From: a virus | Virus record (IMG/VR): IMGVR_UViG_3300049203_000167 | Coordinates: 1-49,801 of that record | DNA: 49,801 nt | Direction: 5' to 3' (one strand) | Part shown: piece by piece, positions 1 through 6,770 of the stretch | Numbering within the stretch: the stretch's first letter is position 1 | How the letters are laid out: each line of letters opens with the position of its first letter | Notes under the pieces: model-generated | Seen by the model: only the letters and a program-made list of their open reading frames with translations | Told to the model about the DNA's origin: nothing | Database searches by the model: none | Program-made: the position numbers and the translations under genes

Positions 1-126
1 CGTGATGAGCCGCTCGAGATTGTCAATCGCTACGCCCCAGTCAGCCATGGACTTCACGGGCTTGGAACCGGTGACGAGGTTCATGGAGGCCATAGCGAGG
101 CCGGACATGCTGTCCAAGGCCAAAAG
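1..126. repeat. Direct terminal repeat, left copy
   Basis: Bases 1-126 are identical to 49662-49787. The ATPase reading frame passes through the join without a break, so the two copies are the same locus met twice. The length is what a k-mer assembler leaves when it closes a circle, but a true short terminal redundancy would look the same. Seen directly by comparing the two ends. Confidence 0.95.
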
Positions 127-576
127 CGTGTCGGTGCCCCAGGAATCGGCGGCGCCGTAGGTCTGGCCGTTGCGGTCGCTTTTGAAGTTCGCGAGCAGCG
201 TCAAGATACGAATGAACTCGTCGAATTCGCGCTTGTTAATGTCGCTGAGGTCGGCAAGCGCCTTAAACGACATTGAGTTGATCTTCGTGGCGCTGTCGAT
301 CATCTTCGCCCAGTCCGGGGCAGCAGGTGCGACGTACGCCCACTGAATGTTGTCAGGAATGGGCTTGCCGCGGTCCTTGAAGTATTGCCCAACGGTTTCC
401 ATGCCCGGCTCGGTGAACAGGATCCTGACGTTCAAGCCGAGATCGGCAGCCGTACACAGCGCTGTCGTCTTGCCGCTGCCGGTGCCGCCCAGGAGCATAG
501 TCCTGAAGCCGGGGATAAGCGATTTATGGTCGCTGGAAGTCATGCCCGGAATTGGGCTGACAGACGTGGTGGTCAT
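1..576 (-). CDS. Sak4-like RecA-fold ATPase, N-terminal 192 codons (continues at 49661)
   Basis: The ATG at 576 opens a frame that runs off base 1 and continues in frame at 49661, ending with TGA at 49356; the joined protein has 293 residues. Residues 30-37 are a Walker A loop (GGTGSGKT, K36) and LLALDS around D155 is a Walker B strand. The size and the lack of other domains fit the Sak4-type single-strand annealing/recombination ATPases of phages, which work with an SSB-like partner; the SSB-like gene (48098-48538) lies close by in the same operon. The ATG overlaps the TAA of the preceding gene (TAATG), so translation is probably coupled. The fold is clear; the Sak4 role is inferred, and another AAA/RecA ATPase remains possible. 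Confidence 0.8.
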   Translation of the reverse strand, partial: MTTTSVSPIPGMTSSDHKSLIPGFRTMLLGGTGSGKTTALCTAADLGLNVRILFTEPGMETVGQYFKDRGKPIPDNIQWAYVAPAAPDWAKMIDSATKINSMSFKALADLSDINKREFDEFIRILTLLANFKSDRNGQTYGAADSWGTDTLLALDSMSGLAMASMNLVTGSKPVKSMADWGVAIDNLERLIT

Positions 577-764
577 TAGTTTTCCTTTCGAGATTGCTGA
601 CGGTCTTTGATGAGGGTGATGCTGTCGTCGATAGCGTTGACGAGGACGTGGTACACTGTGACTGGAAGGTGAGGGCGAATCCAGTGCTGGACTTTGGTCT
701 TCATGCCGCGCAGGAGATAGATCGCCCAATTTTCTCTGATAGCGCGAATCTGCTTTTTGTTCAT
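576..764 (-). CDS. Small basic hypothetical protein, 62 aa
   Basis: I do not recognise a family. The protein is basic, with a helical N-terminus (MNKKQIRAIRENWAIYLL) and a Lys/Arg-rich C-terminus. AGGAGA lies about six bases before the ATG at 764, and its TAA overlaps the ATG of the ATPase gene, so the two are probably co-translated. Coupling to a recombination ATPase hints at a DNA-related role, but nothing in the sequence proves it. Confidence 0.65.
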   Translation of the reverse strand: MNKKQIRAIRENWAIYLLRGMKTKVQHWIRPHLPVTVYHVLVNAIDDSITLIKDRQQSRKEN

Positions 765-775
765 GCTGGCATCTC

Positions 776-1192
776 CTATCGTTGGGCGGAAATCAATTTG
801 AACACATCACTGGCCTTGCTCGCAATACCCGGCGGTAATTGACCGCTCCCGGCCGCCCATCGTAAGTGGACGAGAAGTTCCCAGCGGATAACGGCGGGGG
901 GCATTTCGGCCAGCAGTTCAGGTTCCCACTCCATCTGCAGGGTTCCGCCGACTTCGCTTGGCCACAAGGACTCCTTGCCCGCGAAACGCTGCTTCCAGCC
1001 GTGGTCGGCGCAGGGCTTGGACCAGACCTGGTGCTCGTAGCCGTCGACGGGGAGTGAGGCCCATAGCTTGCCGCAATGCCGGCAGAAGTAATGGTGGCCT
1101 ATGGGCTTCAGCACGTCGCCGTGAACTTTGCGCCACTTGGCTTCACTCGAGCCCATGTAACTGCCGTTTATGAACCAGTGGCGCTTTGCCAT
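776..1192 (-). CDS. Hypothetical protein with CxxC-type zinc-binding region, 138 aa
   Basis: Residues 36-65 hold a pattern CRHCG ... C-A-D-H that could ligate one zinc ion; the N-terminal part is rich in aromatic and basic residues. The C-terminal half is helical (WELLVHLRWAAG). The start at 1192 overlaps the TAA of the upstream gene (TAATG) and has GGAG upstream. No family is recognised. The zinc-knuckle form suggests nucleic acid binding, which is inference. Confidence 0.75.
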   Translation of the reverse strand: MAKRHWFINGSYMGSSEAKWRKVHGDVLKPIGHHYFCRHCGKLWASLPVDGYEHQVWSKPCADHGWKQRFAGKESLWPSEVGGTLQMEWEPELLAEMPPAVIRWELLVHLRWAAGSGQLPPGIASKASDVFKLISAQR

Positions 1193-1440
1193 TATGCGAT
1201 CTCCGCTGTGTGAATGATGCTGCTCTGTTCGTCACGGATTTTGCAGCGATGCTCGCAAACGCGCAGATGATGGTAATCCTTCGCCGGAACCACATAGGCG
1301 AAGCGATCGCCGATCCACACGCTGGCGCCGGTATCGTGCGCCGTTTCGAGCTTACGATAGTGCATCCAGGTGGAAAACACCATGCCGGCGAGCAAAGCTG
1401 CTGCAATTGCAATGCCGTTGACGAGGATTTCGAGCATCAT
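1192..1440 (-). CDS. Small membrane-anchored protein, 82 aa
   Basis: Residues 3-22 form one hydrophobic segment (EILVNGIAIAAALLAGMVFS), followed by a soluble domain of about 60 residues with two cysteines. This predicts a single-pass inner membrane protein with the C-terminal part on one face. AAGGAG sits eight bases before the ATG at 1440, and the upstream gene's TGA overlaps the start (ATGA). No family recognised. Small membrane proteins in early phage operons often act on the host envelope or exclude other phages, but that is only context. Confidence 0.7.
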   Translation of the reverse strand: MMLEILVNGIAIAAALLAGMVFSTWMHYRKLETAHDTGASVWIGDRFAYVVPAKDYHHLRVCEHRCKIRDEQSSIIHTAEIA

Positions 1441-2438
1441 ACTGCGGTCTCCTTAGGTTGGGTGAGCGCTTCGACTTCGGCTTCACGCTCTTGGTGGATC
1501 ATCGGGTGCCAGACGCGAGCCTCGAAGTTAGCTCGTTTCCAGGTCTGCGGATTCGGACTGTTGCACAGGGACTGGTAGGCGCAACCGCCGTATGCGCCGC
1601 AGGCGCTCTTGTCCAGCTTCCACTCGATCGTGCTGTCGTGAATGCTGTCCTTCCCGTTGCGCCAGATTTCGATCATGCGCTGAACGATCTTGTGCGTTTC
1701 GCGCCACCAGCGGTGGATTTCCCAATCGCTGCGGTAAATAACCGCTTCCTTGGTGTCGTACTTGGTCTTGAGGATGCTCACGCCTCGGATGATGGCTCCG
1801 GCGACTGGCTTTCCGTAGGCTTTGGCTCCGGCGCAATAGCCGGTGAATTGCGAATCAAGCCCCCACTGGTTGCTCCAAGATGTACCAAGCTGAGTTGCTG
1901 TCTTCTCGTCGTCAACGAAGAGGACTCCGCTTCGCTGGTCGACGCCCAGCATGTCAAAGCGTCCAGCATAGAGTATTGGCTGCCCGGATACAGGATGAGA
2001 TATTGACATAGGAAGCGAAAAACTAAACTCGATTCCGTGATTCGCGCCGTCAGTCCAGGGCACGAGATAATCAGAGCCAAGCTTGTATGTGTCAAAATAG
2101 AACTCAAGCGCTCCGGCCATCCGCAAGGCGCTTTTGGCACTGTCTGGTGGGCACTCATAATCTCCATAAAATGCGAGAAGCTTGGCAATACCAATACCAA
2201 TCGCCTCCTCGGCTGGCTTGCCTTCGACATAAAAGGCCTTTCTGGCGTGCTCGATGCCGTAGGCAAAGGCGCCGCCTGCGTGCAGGTGGACGGAAGTGCC
2301 CGTGGGCGACAGGTTTTCGATGTAGCTGTAATAGCCGGCGCCCTCGCACTTCTTGAAGGCGCTGACCATGCTGTTATCGACGACCTCGGGGAAGGGCAGT
2401 TCGCTGCGCGGGGTGTCGAGGATGGATGGAATGGTCAT
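1437..2438 (-). CDS. PD-(D/E)XK exonuclease, Cas4/RecB-like with probable Fe-S cluster, 333 aa
   Basis: The core motifs of the RecB/Cas4 nuclease family are visible: GRFDMLG (D162), the strand VDDEKT (D177, E178, K179) and the following QFTGY (Q197, Y201). One cysteine near the N-terminus (C31) and three near the C-terminus (C280, C286, C292) have the spacing of the 4Fe-4S clamp of Cas4 and AddB nucleases. The expected activity is 5'-3' single- or double-strand DNA resection, feeding the annealing ATPase and SSB-like protein encoded further along the same strand. GGGAGA precedes the ATG, which overlaps the upstream TGA (ATGA). Family assignment is strong; exact polarity and partner are inferred. 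Confidence 0.85.
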   Translation of the reverse strand: MTIPSILDTPRSELPFPEVVDNSMVSAFKKCEGAGYYSYIENLSPTGTSVHLHAGGAFAYGIEHARKAFYVEGKPAEEAIGIGIAKLLAFYGDYECPPDSAKSALRMAGALEFYFDTYKLGSDYLVPWTDGANHGIEFSFSLPMSISHPVSGQPILYAGRFDMLGVDQRSGVLFVDDEKTATQLGTSWSNQWGLDSQFTGYCAGAKAYGKPVAGAIIRGVSILKTKYDTKEAVIYRSDWEIHRWWRETHKIVQRMIEIWRNGKDSIHDSTIEWKLDKSACGAYGGCAYQSLCNSPNPQTWKRANFEARVWHPMIHQEREAEVEALTQPKETAV

Positions 2439-2632
2439 TTGGTCTCCCGGTTAAAGGTTTCGACGATAACTTGGGCGGATTCGAGATCGTCGCGCAGGAC
2501 GATAAAATCAACTGTGGCGTTCGCCGGAACGTTGCAGTGCTGCCGCAGGATCTTTGCAATTTCGGCTGCGGGGAACTCCATTATCTGGCGGGTGGTTGTC
2601 TCCACGGTTGTGGTAGTGGACAAGGTGATCAC
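2435..2632 (-). CDS. Hypothetical protein, 65 aa, GTG start
   Basis: Starts with GTG at 2632, overlapping the upstream TGA (GTGA), with GGAG nine bases before. It has a threonine-rich N-terminus followed by an alpha/beta segment (VDFIVLRDDLESAQVIVETF). Its end overlaps the nuclease start (ATGA), so it is co-translated with the nuclease. No family recognised. Confidence 0.65.
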   Translation of the reverse strand: MITLSTTTTVETTTRQIMEFPAAEIAKILRQHCNVPANATVDFIVLRDDLESAQVIVETFNRETK

Positions 2633-2907
2633 TTGTGTATCTCCGAAAGTTTGCGCATATAAAGCCAGTGCGCTACGATAAGCTCTGATTCCGGGGTGAG
2701 GCGGACATACGATTTCGGAAACCAGATGGGTTCAGATGCCGGGAAGAGGCGGACGAGAAAGGCCTTATGCGTCTCCACAACTACTTCAACCTTGCCGAGG
2801 TTCTTCGGGGGCAGCGGAAGTGGTGTGCCGAACGGTGAGTCGTCCTCGAAGTCGCGCCGCTCGAGGTCTTCCCAAGCGTCGGCTTCGTGATTGAATGTGT
2901 CGCTCAT
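2629..2907 (-). CDS. Hypothetical protein, 92 aa
   Basis: The frame is open further upstream, but that extension is arginine-rich antisense of the neighbouring gene. The ATG at 2907 overlaps the upstream TGA (ATGA) and is the credible start. The N-terminus is acidic (DAWEDLERRDFEDD). The rest contains KVEVVVETHKAFLVR and IWFPKSYVRL, a pattern often seen in small phage proteins that carry a single OB- or Sm-like fold. That fold is a guess; no family is recognised. Confidence 0.65.
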   Translation of the reverse strand: MSDTFNHEADAWEDLERRDFEDDSPFGTPLPLPPKNLGKVEVVVETHKAFLVRLFPASEPIWFPKSYVRLTPESELIVAHWLYMRKLSEIHK

Positions 2908-3089
2908 GCTTCGTCGTCTCCGTGAGTTGTGGTCCAGTGGGCATAGTCGAAAAGGGCAACGGTGTGGCAAGCGGGGCACTTCCAGGCCTCGGCGCCGTCC
3001 ATGAGCTGCTCGTGGTACTCGTGGTGCGTGAGGCCGACGTCGCCGTGGATGGGGCAGAAGAGCTGGGCGTAACGTTCGGTGACGTTCAT
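2904..3089 (-). CDS. Small zinc-ribbon-like protein, 61 aa
   Basis: C12-P-I-H and C38-P-A-C form two knuckles 26 residues apart, as in short zinc ribbons. The ATG at 3089 overlaps the TGA of the upstream gene, and its own TGA overlaps the next ATG, so it sits in a tightly coupled chain. Zinc binding is likely; function unknown. Confidence 0.7.
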   Translation of the reverse strand: MNVTERYAQLFCPIHGDVGLTHHEYHEQLMDGAEAWKCPACHTVALFDYAHWTTTHGDDEA

Positions 3090-3313
3090 AGGCCAAGCCC
3101 CTCGAGTTGCGCATCGAGGTCCTCGTCGCTCACGCCTTTTGCCGCGGCTTTGGTGGCGGTCTTGCGTGTACGGGCTGTGGCTCCGGCCTCGGCGGCACCG
3201 AAACGATTCTGGCGGAGCAGCTTAACGAGCTCAGCTTGTTCGGCTACGGTGAGGTTTTCTCCGGCCAGGACACGTTGCCGGGCCTGATTCAGAGTTTGTT
3301 CCAAAGTTGACAT
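3086..3313 (-). CDS. Small Ala/Thr/Lys-rich helical protein, 75 aa
   Basis: The first gene of a transcription unit, with AAGGAG before the ATG and a promoter/operator directly upstream (3332-3381). It is helical and polar at the N-terminus (LNQARQRVLAGENLTVAEQAELVKLLRQNR), has a basic hinge, and ends in an acidic tail (DEDLDAQLEGLGL). The tail and the RQNRFGAAEAGATARTRK segment recall the C-terminal ends of the two paralogues at 7623-8234 and 10634-11164. No known family. Confidence 0.7.
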   Translation of the reverse strand: MSTLEQTLNQARQRVLAGENLTVAEQAELVKLLRQNRFGAAEAGATARTRKTATKAAAKGVSDEDLDAQLEGLGL

Positions 3314-3331
3314 GATTACTCCTTAGTGGTG

Positions 3332-3365
3332 TGTGGCGGGGTAATGTGGGCATTATACCGCCATA
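3332..3365 (-). promoter_or_regulatory. Operator palindrome copy 1, overlapping the -10 box
   Basis: Read on the minus strand: TATGGCGGTATAAT, six bases, ATTACCCCGCCACA. The arms are imperfect inverted repeats, and the left arm contains the TATAAT of the promoter for the unit starting at 3313. One of seven copies in the genome, all in the same orientation towards the downstream gene. Confidence 0.85.
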
Positions 3366-3381
3366 AAAAGCCAGTGTGCAA
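3352..3381 (-). promoter_or_regulatory. Sigma70-type promoter for the 3313 unit
   Basis: TTGCAC (3376-3381), an 18-base spacer and TATAAT (3352-3357) on the minus strand. About 60 bp around it closely match the promoter at 5775-5804, including GGGGTATTG over the -35 box, so the two are copies of one module. The operator palindrome covers the -10 box, so bound protein would block or remodel RNA polymerase. Confidence 0.8.
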
Positions 3382-3396
3382 TACCCCGGCGGATTG

Positions 3397-3783
3397 TTAA
3401 GTACCGGGGGCGTCTGGCGTTTTCTTCCAGATGCTGTTCGCGCCGGAGGTTACGCTTGCCGGCTGAGGTACCGGAGAGGGAACTTGCGTTGGTTGCGGCG
3501 GCTTGATGATTTCGCGCTCGGCTCGCGCCGGATCGTAGCGCCTGCGTTTGATCTCGCTGTAACGGTTCACGAGCTGCGGCACGCTTTCCGTGCTGTCGTA
3601 AAAGCTTCCGTTTGTGAGTTGCACGCGAGTGAGGTGGCGCGCCGGCTGTTCGTCGCTCAGAAAGGCAACGAAACCTTCGATGAGATTCAGTTCAACGGCG
3701 GCGAAGCCGTCAGGCGAGGTAAAGCAAAGAAAGTCCGTTTGATCTGGCGAGAACGGAAATGTGGCAACTGGATTAAAGGGCAT
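3397..3783 (-). CDS. Hypothetical protein, 128 aa, proline-rich C-terminus
   Basis: A compact alpha/beta N-terminal part (residues 1-80) is followed by a proline-rich tail (PPQPTQVPSPVPQP). AGGAG lies eight bases upstream of the ATG at 3783. It is the last gene of the unit that begins at 5736; the next promoter starts just past its stop. No family recognised. Confidence 0.7.
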   Translation of the reverse strand: MPFNPVATFPFSPDQTDFLCFTSPDGFAAVELNLIEGFVAFLSDEQPARHLTRVQLTNGSFYDSTESVPQLVNRYSEIKRRRYDPARAEREIIKPPQPTQVPSPVPQPASVTSGANSIWKKTPDAPGT

Positions 3784-3793
3784 GGCGGTGCTC

Positions 3794-4153
3794 CTAGTGA
3801 AAAATGGTGTCGGAATTCATCTGATCCGGCGGCATGTTGCGGAGCTCGGCTTCCTGCGCAGCGGCGGCTTGCCGGGCCGCGATGGCACTTGGCATGAAAT
3901 AACCGTTGAGCTCGCGAACAATGTCAGCGAGGATAGGTACGGCAAGTATGCCGGGCAGCTCGCCGGTTTGACGCGCGAGCCGGAACATATCGCCAAAGCC
4001 AGTCATGTACATGAGCTTGAGGTTGTACAGCAAGCGCGGGTCAACGTCCGGGCCGAGGATTTCTTTTACAATCGCTTGTTGATGCAGCCAGTTGGCTTCG
4101 AGCGTGAAGGCGACTGAATCGAAAGGGTTGAAGCTGGATTTTTCGTCAGACAT
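3794..4153 (-). CDS. Hypothetical helical protein, 119 aa
   Basis: The start MSDEKSS at 4153 follows AAGAGA; an ATG 18 bases further up has no ribosome site. It is mostly helical and hydrophobic (YNLKLMYMTGFGDMFRLARQ, ILAVPILADIVRELNGYF), though no segment is long enough to call transmembrane with confidence. No family recognised. Confidence 0.65.
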   Translation of the reverse strand: MSDEKSSFNPFDSVAFTLEANWLHQQAIVKEILGPDVDPRLLYNLKLMYMTGFGDMFRLARQTGELPGILAVPILADIVRELNGYFMPSAIAARQAAAAQEAELRNMPPDQMNSDTIFH

Positions 4154-4164
4154 GATAGGTTCTC

Positions 4165-4401
4165 TTACCAAGGTTGATCTTCCACGCGGTTGTCGATGAT
4201 GAGCTTGTCGTTTTCCGTGTGAGCCTGGAAGTAGCGCCGGAGATCGGTGCCCATGAGCTTACGAAGTTGCCGCGCGCTCATTTCGAACTGCTCCATGATG
4301 GTGCGCTCTTTGTTGTAGACGAGGACATGCGGCACGCTGTTGTTAGTGACGATGGGCTGTTGCATCTTGACGATGCCTTGCCAGTTATGTTTCTTGGGCA
4401 T
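4165..4401 (-). CDS. Hypothetical protein, 78 aa
   Basis: AAGGAGG six bases before the ATG at 4401 fixes the start, which lies 17 bases inside the previous gene in another frame. It is polar and charged with no cysteine pairs or clear motif; residues 36-58 (MEQFEMSARQLRKLMGTDLRRYF) look like two short helices. Function unknown. Confidence 0.65.
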   Translation of the reverse strand: MPKKHNWQGIVKMQQPIVTNNSVPHVLVYNKERTIMEQFEMSARQLRKLMGTDLRRYFQAHTENDKLIIDNRVEDQPW

Positions 4402-4612
4402 GCCCGGCCTCCTTTTCGCGGTTGTACTCTTCGCGCAAGAGCCGGTTGACCAGCTCGCTGAGGGCGCCTTTGCGGGTCTTGCCGGTGAAGGTGTCCATGT
4501 GCTTCAGGCGGAAATGCGTCGAAAGGTCGAGGTCCACGCTCACGTGCCAGTCATCGGAAGGAATGGCCTTTTTGGGGGCGCCGCGATTGCTCTTGTAAGG
4601 TGCATCAGACAT
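4385..4612 (-). CDS. Ribbon-helix-helix-like small DNA-binding protein, 75 aa
   Basis: After a basic N-terminal arm, residues 22-30 form a short strand (WHVSVDLDL), followed by STHFRLKHMDTFTG, then KTRKGALSELVNRLLREEYNRE. Strand-helix-turn-helix of this length is the layout of Arc/MetJ-type ribbon-helix-helix repressors, which bind palindromic DNA as dimers or tetramers. GGGGGTGG precedes the ATG at 4612. It sits in an operon driven by a promoter covered by an operator palindrome, so it may be the regulator of the seven palindromes and of its own operon. The fold is a reading of the sequence pattern; the target is inference. Confidence 0.55.
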   Translation of the reverse strand: MSDAPYKSNRGAPKKAIPSDDWHVSVDLDLSTHFRLKHMDTFTGKTRKGALSELVNRLLREEYNREKEAGHAQET

Positions 4613-5054
4613 GATCCACCCCCAGGAGTACGTGCGCGTTGTAAGCCACCTCGACCACGCTTTCGAGCGTCGGCCCGTGGAAGATCGTGCCGTTGTGCTT
4701 GAGCCGGTAGCCCTGAATGTCGCCGTTGTAGTCGAGGATCGCGCCGTGAGTGCGGAGCAGTTGGCGCAGGCAGTCGAAGTGGTTCGTTCCGGCTGCGCGC
4801 CCGATCTCGTCTACGATTGCGGTGTTCGCCTCGTTGCCGACGATGAAGCTCGGTTCCGTAAAGGCGATCTCACGCGCATCGGGGTTGAAGGGACCGAGTT
4901 GCGCCTCGGCGAGCATCGTGTGGTGGTGCTGGCCTGTGACGTCGGTGAGTTCGCCGTCGCCGCTTGCGATGAGCATGTCGCGCTCGTCTTCGTTGTGAGC
5001 GTACATGTAGGTTTCGCTCTCGGGATGGTAGAGGATGAAGTGCTCTTGTGTCAT
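4605..5054 (-). CDS. Hypothetical protein, 149 aa
   Basis: A soluble, acidic protein, His-rich in places (GQHHHTMLAEAQLG). Two halves are visible: residues 1-45 (HFILYHPESETYMYAHNEDE) and a C-terminal alpha/beta part (LRTHGAILDYNGDIQGYRLK). The ATG at 5054 overlaps the upstream TGA (ATGA). No family recognised. Confidence 0.7.
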   Translation of the reverse strand: MTQEHFILYHPESETYMYAHNEDERDMLIASGDGELTDVTGQHHHTMLAEAQLGPFNPDAREIAFTEPSFIVGNEANTAIVDEIGRAAGTNHFDCLRQLLRTHGAILDYNGDIQGYRLKHNGTIFHGPTLESVVEVAYNAHVLLGVDHV

Positions 5055-5281
5055 GCTGTGAACTCCTCGATGCGCTTGAGCACGCTGACCCGTACCGGAG
5101 AAGGCACTGGCGGTACTTCGTAGTTGTGTACGTTGGTCAGACGCTGCCGCACAAGGTTAAGAAAATCTTGTTCGTTCATCTCAGGGATTTTTTCGCAGGT
5201 GACGCGCAGTTCATACGTGGTCTTCTTGTTGCGGGCGCGACCTTGGCGCTTTGTAACGGGGTTTTGAGGGCTGAGGCTCAT
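5051..5281 (-). CDS. Hypothetical protein, 76 aa
   Basis: AAGGAG eight bases before the ATG at 5281 fixes the start. A basic N-terminal arm (NPVTKRQGRARNKKTTYELR) precedes a helical part (EQDFLNLVRQRLTNVHNYEV). It ends overlapping the next ATG (ATGA). A small nucleic-acid-binding protein is possible from the charge pattern; unproven. Confidence 0.65.
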   Translation of the reverse strand: MSLSPQNPVTKRQGRARNKKTTYELRVTCEKIPEMNEQDFLNLVRQRLTNVHNYEVPPVPSPVRVSVLKRIEEFTA

Positions 5282-5292
5282 GTTGTGGCTCC

Positions 5293-5736
5293 TTAAAGGC
5301 CAGGGATTTCGAGTCCGTCGGTCGGCGGCTCGGTTTGAAGGACTGCTGCGTGGAAGCAGCAGGGGCAAAGATCAATGTCTTGTGTCGTTTCCTTGATGAC
5401 ACGAGGTTTGGTGGCGAAGTCGTGCGGCACGGAAAGCTTATCGTGGCGGCGCTCGCGCGTCACGCCGTTCGGAGTCATTTCGCCGAGGAACAGGCCCTCA
5501 ACGCTTTGCGCTTGCAGGCCGCAACGGCAGCGTTGCGTGTTGATAACGAGCGTGACGCTGTGCGGGAGCCAGGTCGGAGTAATTTTCGGAAGGTCTTGCC
5601 AAGCTTGCTTTGGCTTTTGCGTCTTGCTCTTTGCGGGCGCCGCGCGCTTGAGGTCGCGGTCGAGTTCGCTCATGAAGTCGCCGAGATCATCGAAGTCGTC
5701 GGTGAGCGCTGTGGTGGGGTTGGAACCTGTGGTCAT
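5293..5736 (-). CDS. Hypothetical zinc-binding protein, 147 aa, first gene of its unit
   Basis: CRCG (about residues 69-72) and CPCC (about 124-127) form two cysteine knuckles flanking a beta-rich core, a likely zinc site. The N-terminus is acidic and low in complexity (DDFDDLGDFMSELDRD). AGGAGG lies five bases upstream of the ATG at 5736, directly after the promoter/operator at 5755-5804. No family recognised. Confidence 0.7.
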   Translation of the reverse strand: MTTGSNPTTALTDDFDDLGDFMSELDRDLKRAAPAKSKTQKPKQAWQDLPKITPTWLPHSVTLVINTQRCRCGLQAQSVEGLFLGEMTPNGVTRERRHDKLSVPHDFATKPRVIKETTQDIDLCPCCFHAAVLQTEPPTDGLEIPGL

Positions 5737-5754
5737 GTGGCCTCCTGCGGTATG

Positions 5755-5788
5755 TGTGGCGGGGTAATGTTGTAATTATAACGCCATA
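5755..5788 (-). promoter_or_regulatory. Operator palindrome copy 2, overlapping the -10 box
   Basis: Minus strand: TATGGCGTTATAAT, six bases, ATTACCCCGCCACA. The right arm is perfect to the consensus; the left arm carries TATAAT. Same orientation relative to its gene as the other six copies. Confidence 0.85.
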
Positions 5789-5804
5789 AAAATCAAGGTG
5801 TCAA
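5775..5804 (-). promoter_or_regulatory. Consensus sigma70 promoter for the 5736 unit
   Basis: TTGACA (5799-5804), 18 bases and TATAAT (5775-5780) on the minus strand: both boxes match the consensus exactly. It should be very strong unless repressed through the overlapping palindrome. Confidence 0.88.
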
Positions 5805-5825
5805 TACCCCGCCGCAATGCGCAGT

Positions 5826-6170
5826 TTAAATGCGGTCTTCTGGCGGCTGCGAATTGAAGCTGGCGGCAATGGCGTCCTGCCACTTGTACCAGGTGTCGCG
5901 GGGGATCCAGCGGGTAATGTCGGAGCCCCGGCGAATGAGCATGGCTTGGGTGTCGTCGTCGACGTCAGTGAAGATCGCATCATGCGCTGTGAGGCACTTG
6001 AAGCATTCAACGTCGAGGCGCCCGACCGTGGGTTGCAGTAGGCCTTTGGTGCTGACCCGGTACAGGACATGAACGTGCACCTTGTCGTTGTAGAACTCGC
6101 GGCATTCGGCCAGGTCTGCGTCCTGCATCTCGAGCGTGAGGTCGTCGATGAAGTTAGTTTGGCGGTTCAT
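5826..6170 (-). CDS. Hypothetical protein, 114 aa
   Basis: A soluble acidic protein with two cysteines in CFKC (about residues 56-59). The ATG at 6170 has GGAGAC upstream and overlaps the previous gene by 17 bases. It is the last gene of the unit that starts at 7446. Function unknown. Confidence 0.7.
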   Translation of the reverse strand: MNRQTNFIDDLTLEMQDADLAECREFYNDKVHVHVLYRVSTKGLLQPTVGRLDVECFKCLTAHDAIFTDVDDDTQAMLIRRGSDITRWIPRDTWYKWQDAIAASFNSQPPEDRI

Positions 6171-6621
6171 TGTCGTCTCCTGGTTTGCCGACCGCGTCGA
6201 GCAGCGTGTCGATCAGATTGGGCGAAGCTGGGGTTTCGTGTGGAACGTCAGGCAGCGTAGGTGCAGTTTCGAAGGGCACGCTGGTGAGGGTGGTGGCTGC
6301 GGCACCTGGCACGGGAATGTTCATGTGCTTGAGCGCGGCCTCGAGCCCTTCATCGAGTTCCGTAACCTGCTGTTCGGTGCGCAGCTGGAACCGGATGGTG
6401 CTGTCCTTGACCATGATTACTATCCGATCGATGCGGTCACCGAAGTGAGCGGCTTCGCCGGGGTTGCGGCGCAGGAACTTCAGGAAGTTGTAGAAGCGAA
6501 GGCGCTCAGTTGCGGCTGCAGTGGGGCTCGAAAGCGTGATTTCGAGTGGAGTGCCGTCGGCTGGTGTGCCCGCCAGGATGCGGGTGTACGCCAGCGGATA
6601 GCGTGCGAGCTTGCTTTTCAT
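6154..6621 (-). CDS. Hypothetical protein, 155 aa
   Basis: Residues 1-95 form an alpha/beta domain (RLRFYNFLKFLRR, RIDRIVIMVKDSTIRFQLR); residues 100-155 are a low-complexity Pro/Ala/Thr tail. GGAGA precedes the ATG at 6621, which overlaps the TGA of the 50-residue gene before it. No family recognised. Confidence 0.7.
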   Translation of the reverse strand: MKSKLARYPLAYTRILAGTPADGTPLEITLSSPTAAATERLRFYNFLKFLRRNPGEAAHFGDRIDRIVIMVKDSTIRFQLRTEQQVTELDEGLEAALKHMNIPVPGAAATTLTSVPFETAPTLPDVPHETPASPNLIDTLLDAVGKPGDDNEPPN

Positions 6622-6770
6622 TGCGGTTCTCCGGATATGTAGCGGTCGAGGCAGTAACCGACATCAATGTGCCACTGTTCGTAACGGCCGAGAAAGGCAT
6701 CACCGATGTACTGGCAATCGGAAAGAGCGTTAAGTGGCCGCCAGATGAAGTAAATGTGCGTGTACTTCAT
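6618..6770 (-). CDS. Tiny hypothetical protein, 50 aa
   Basis: The minus-strand frame starts at the ATG at 6770 and reads MKYTHIYFIWRPLNAL ... RYISGEPQ, ending in TGA. Both ends overlap neighbours by ATGA, exactly filling the gap between 6767 and 6621, which is the same coupling style as the rest of the operon. It is rich in aromatic residues (Y, W, F). No family recognised. Confidence 0.7.
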   Translation of the reverse strand: MKYTHIYFIWRPLNALSDCQYIGDAFLGRYEQWHIDVGYCLDRYISGEPQ

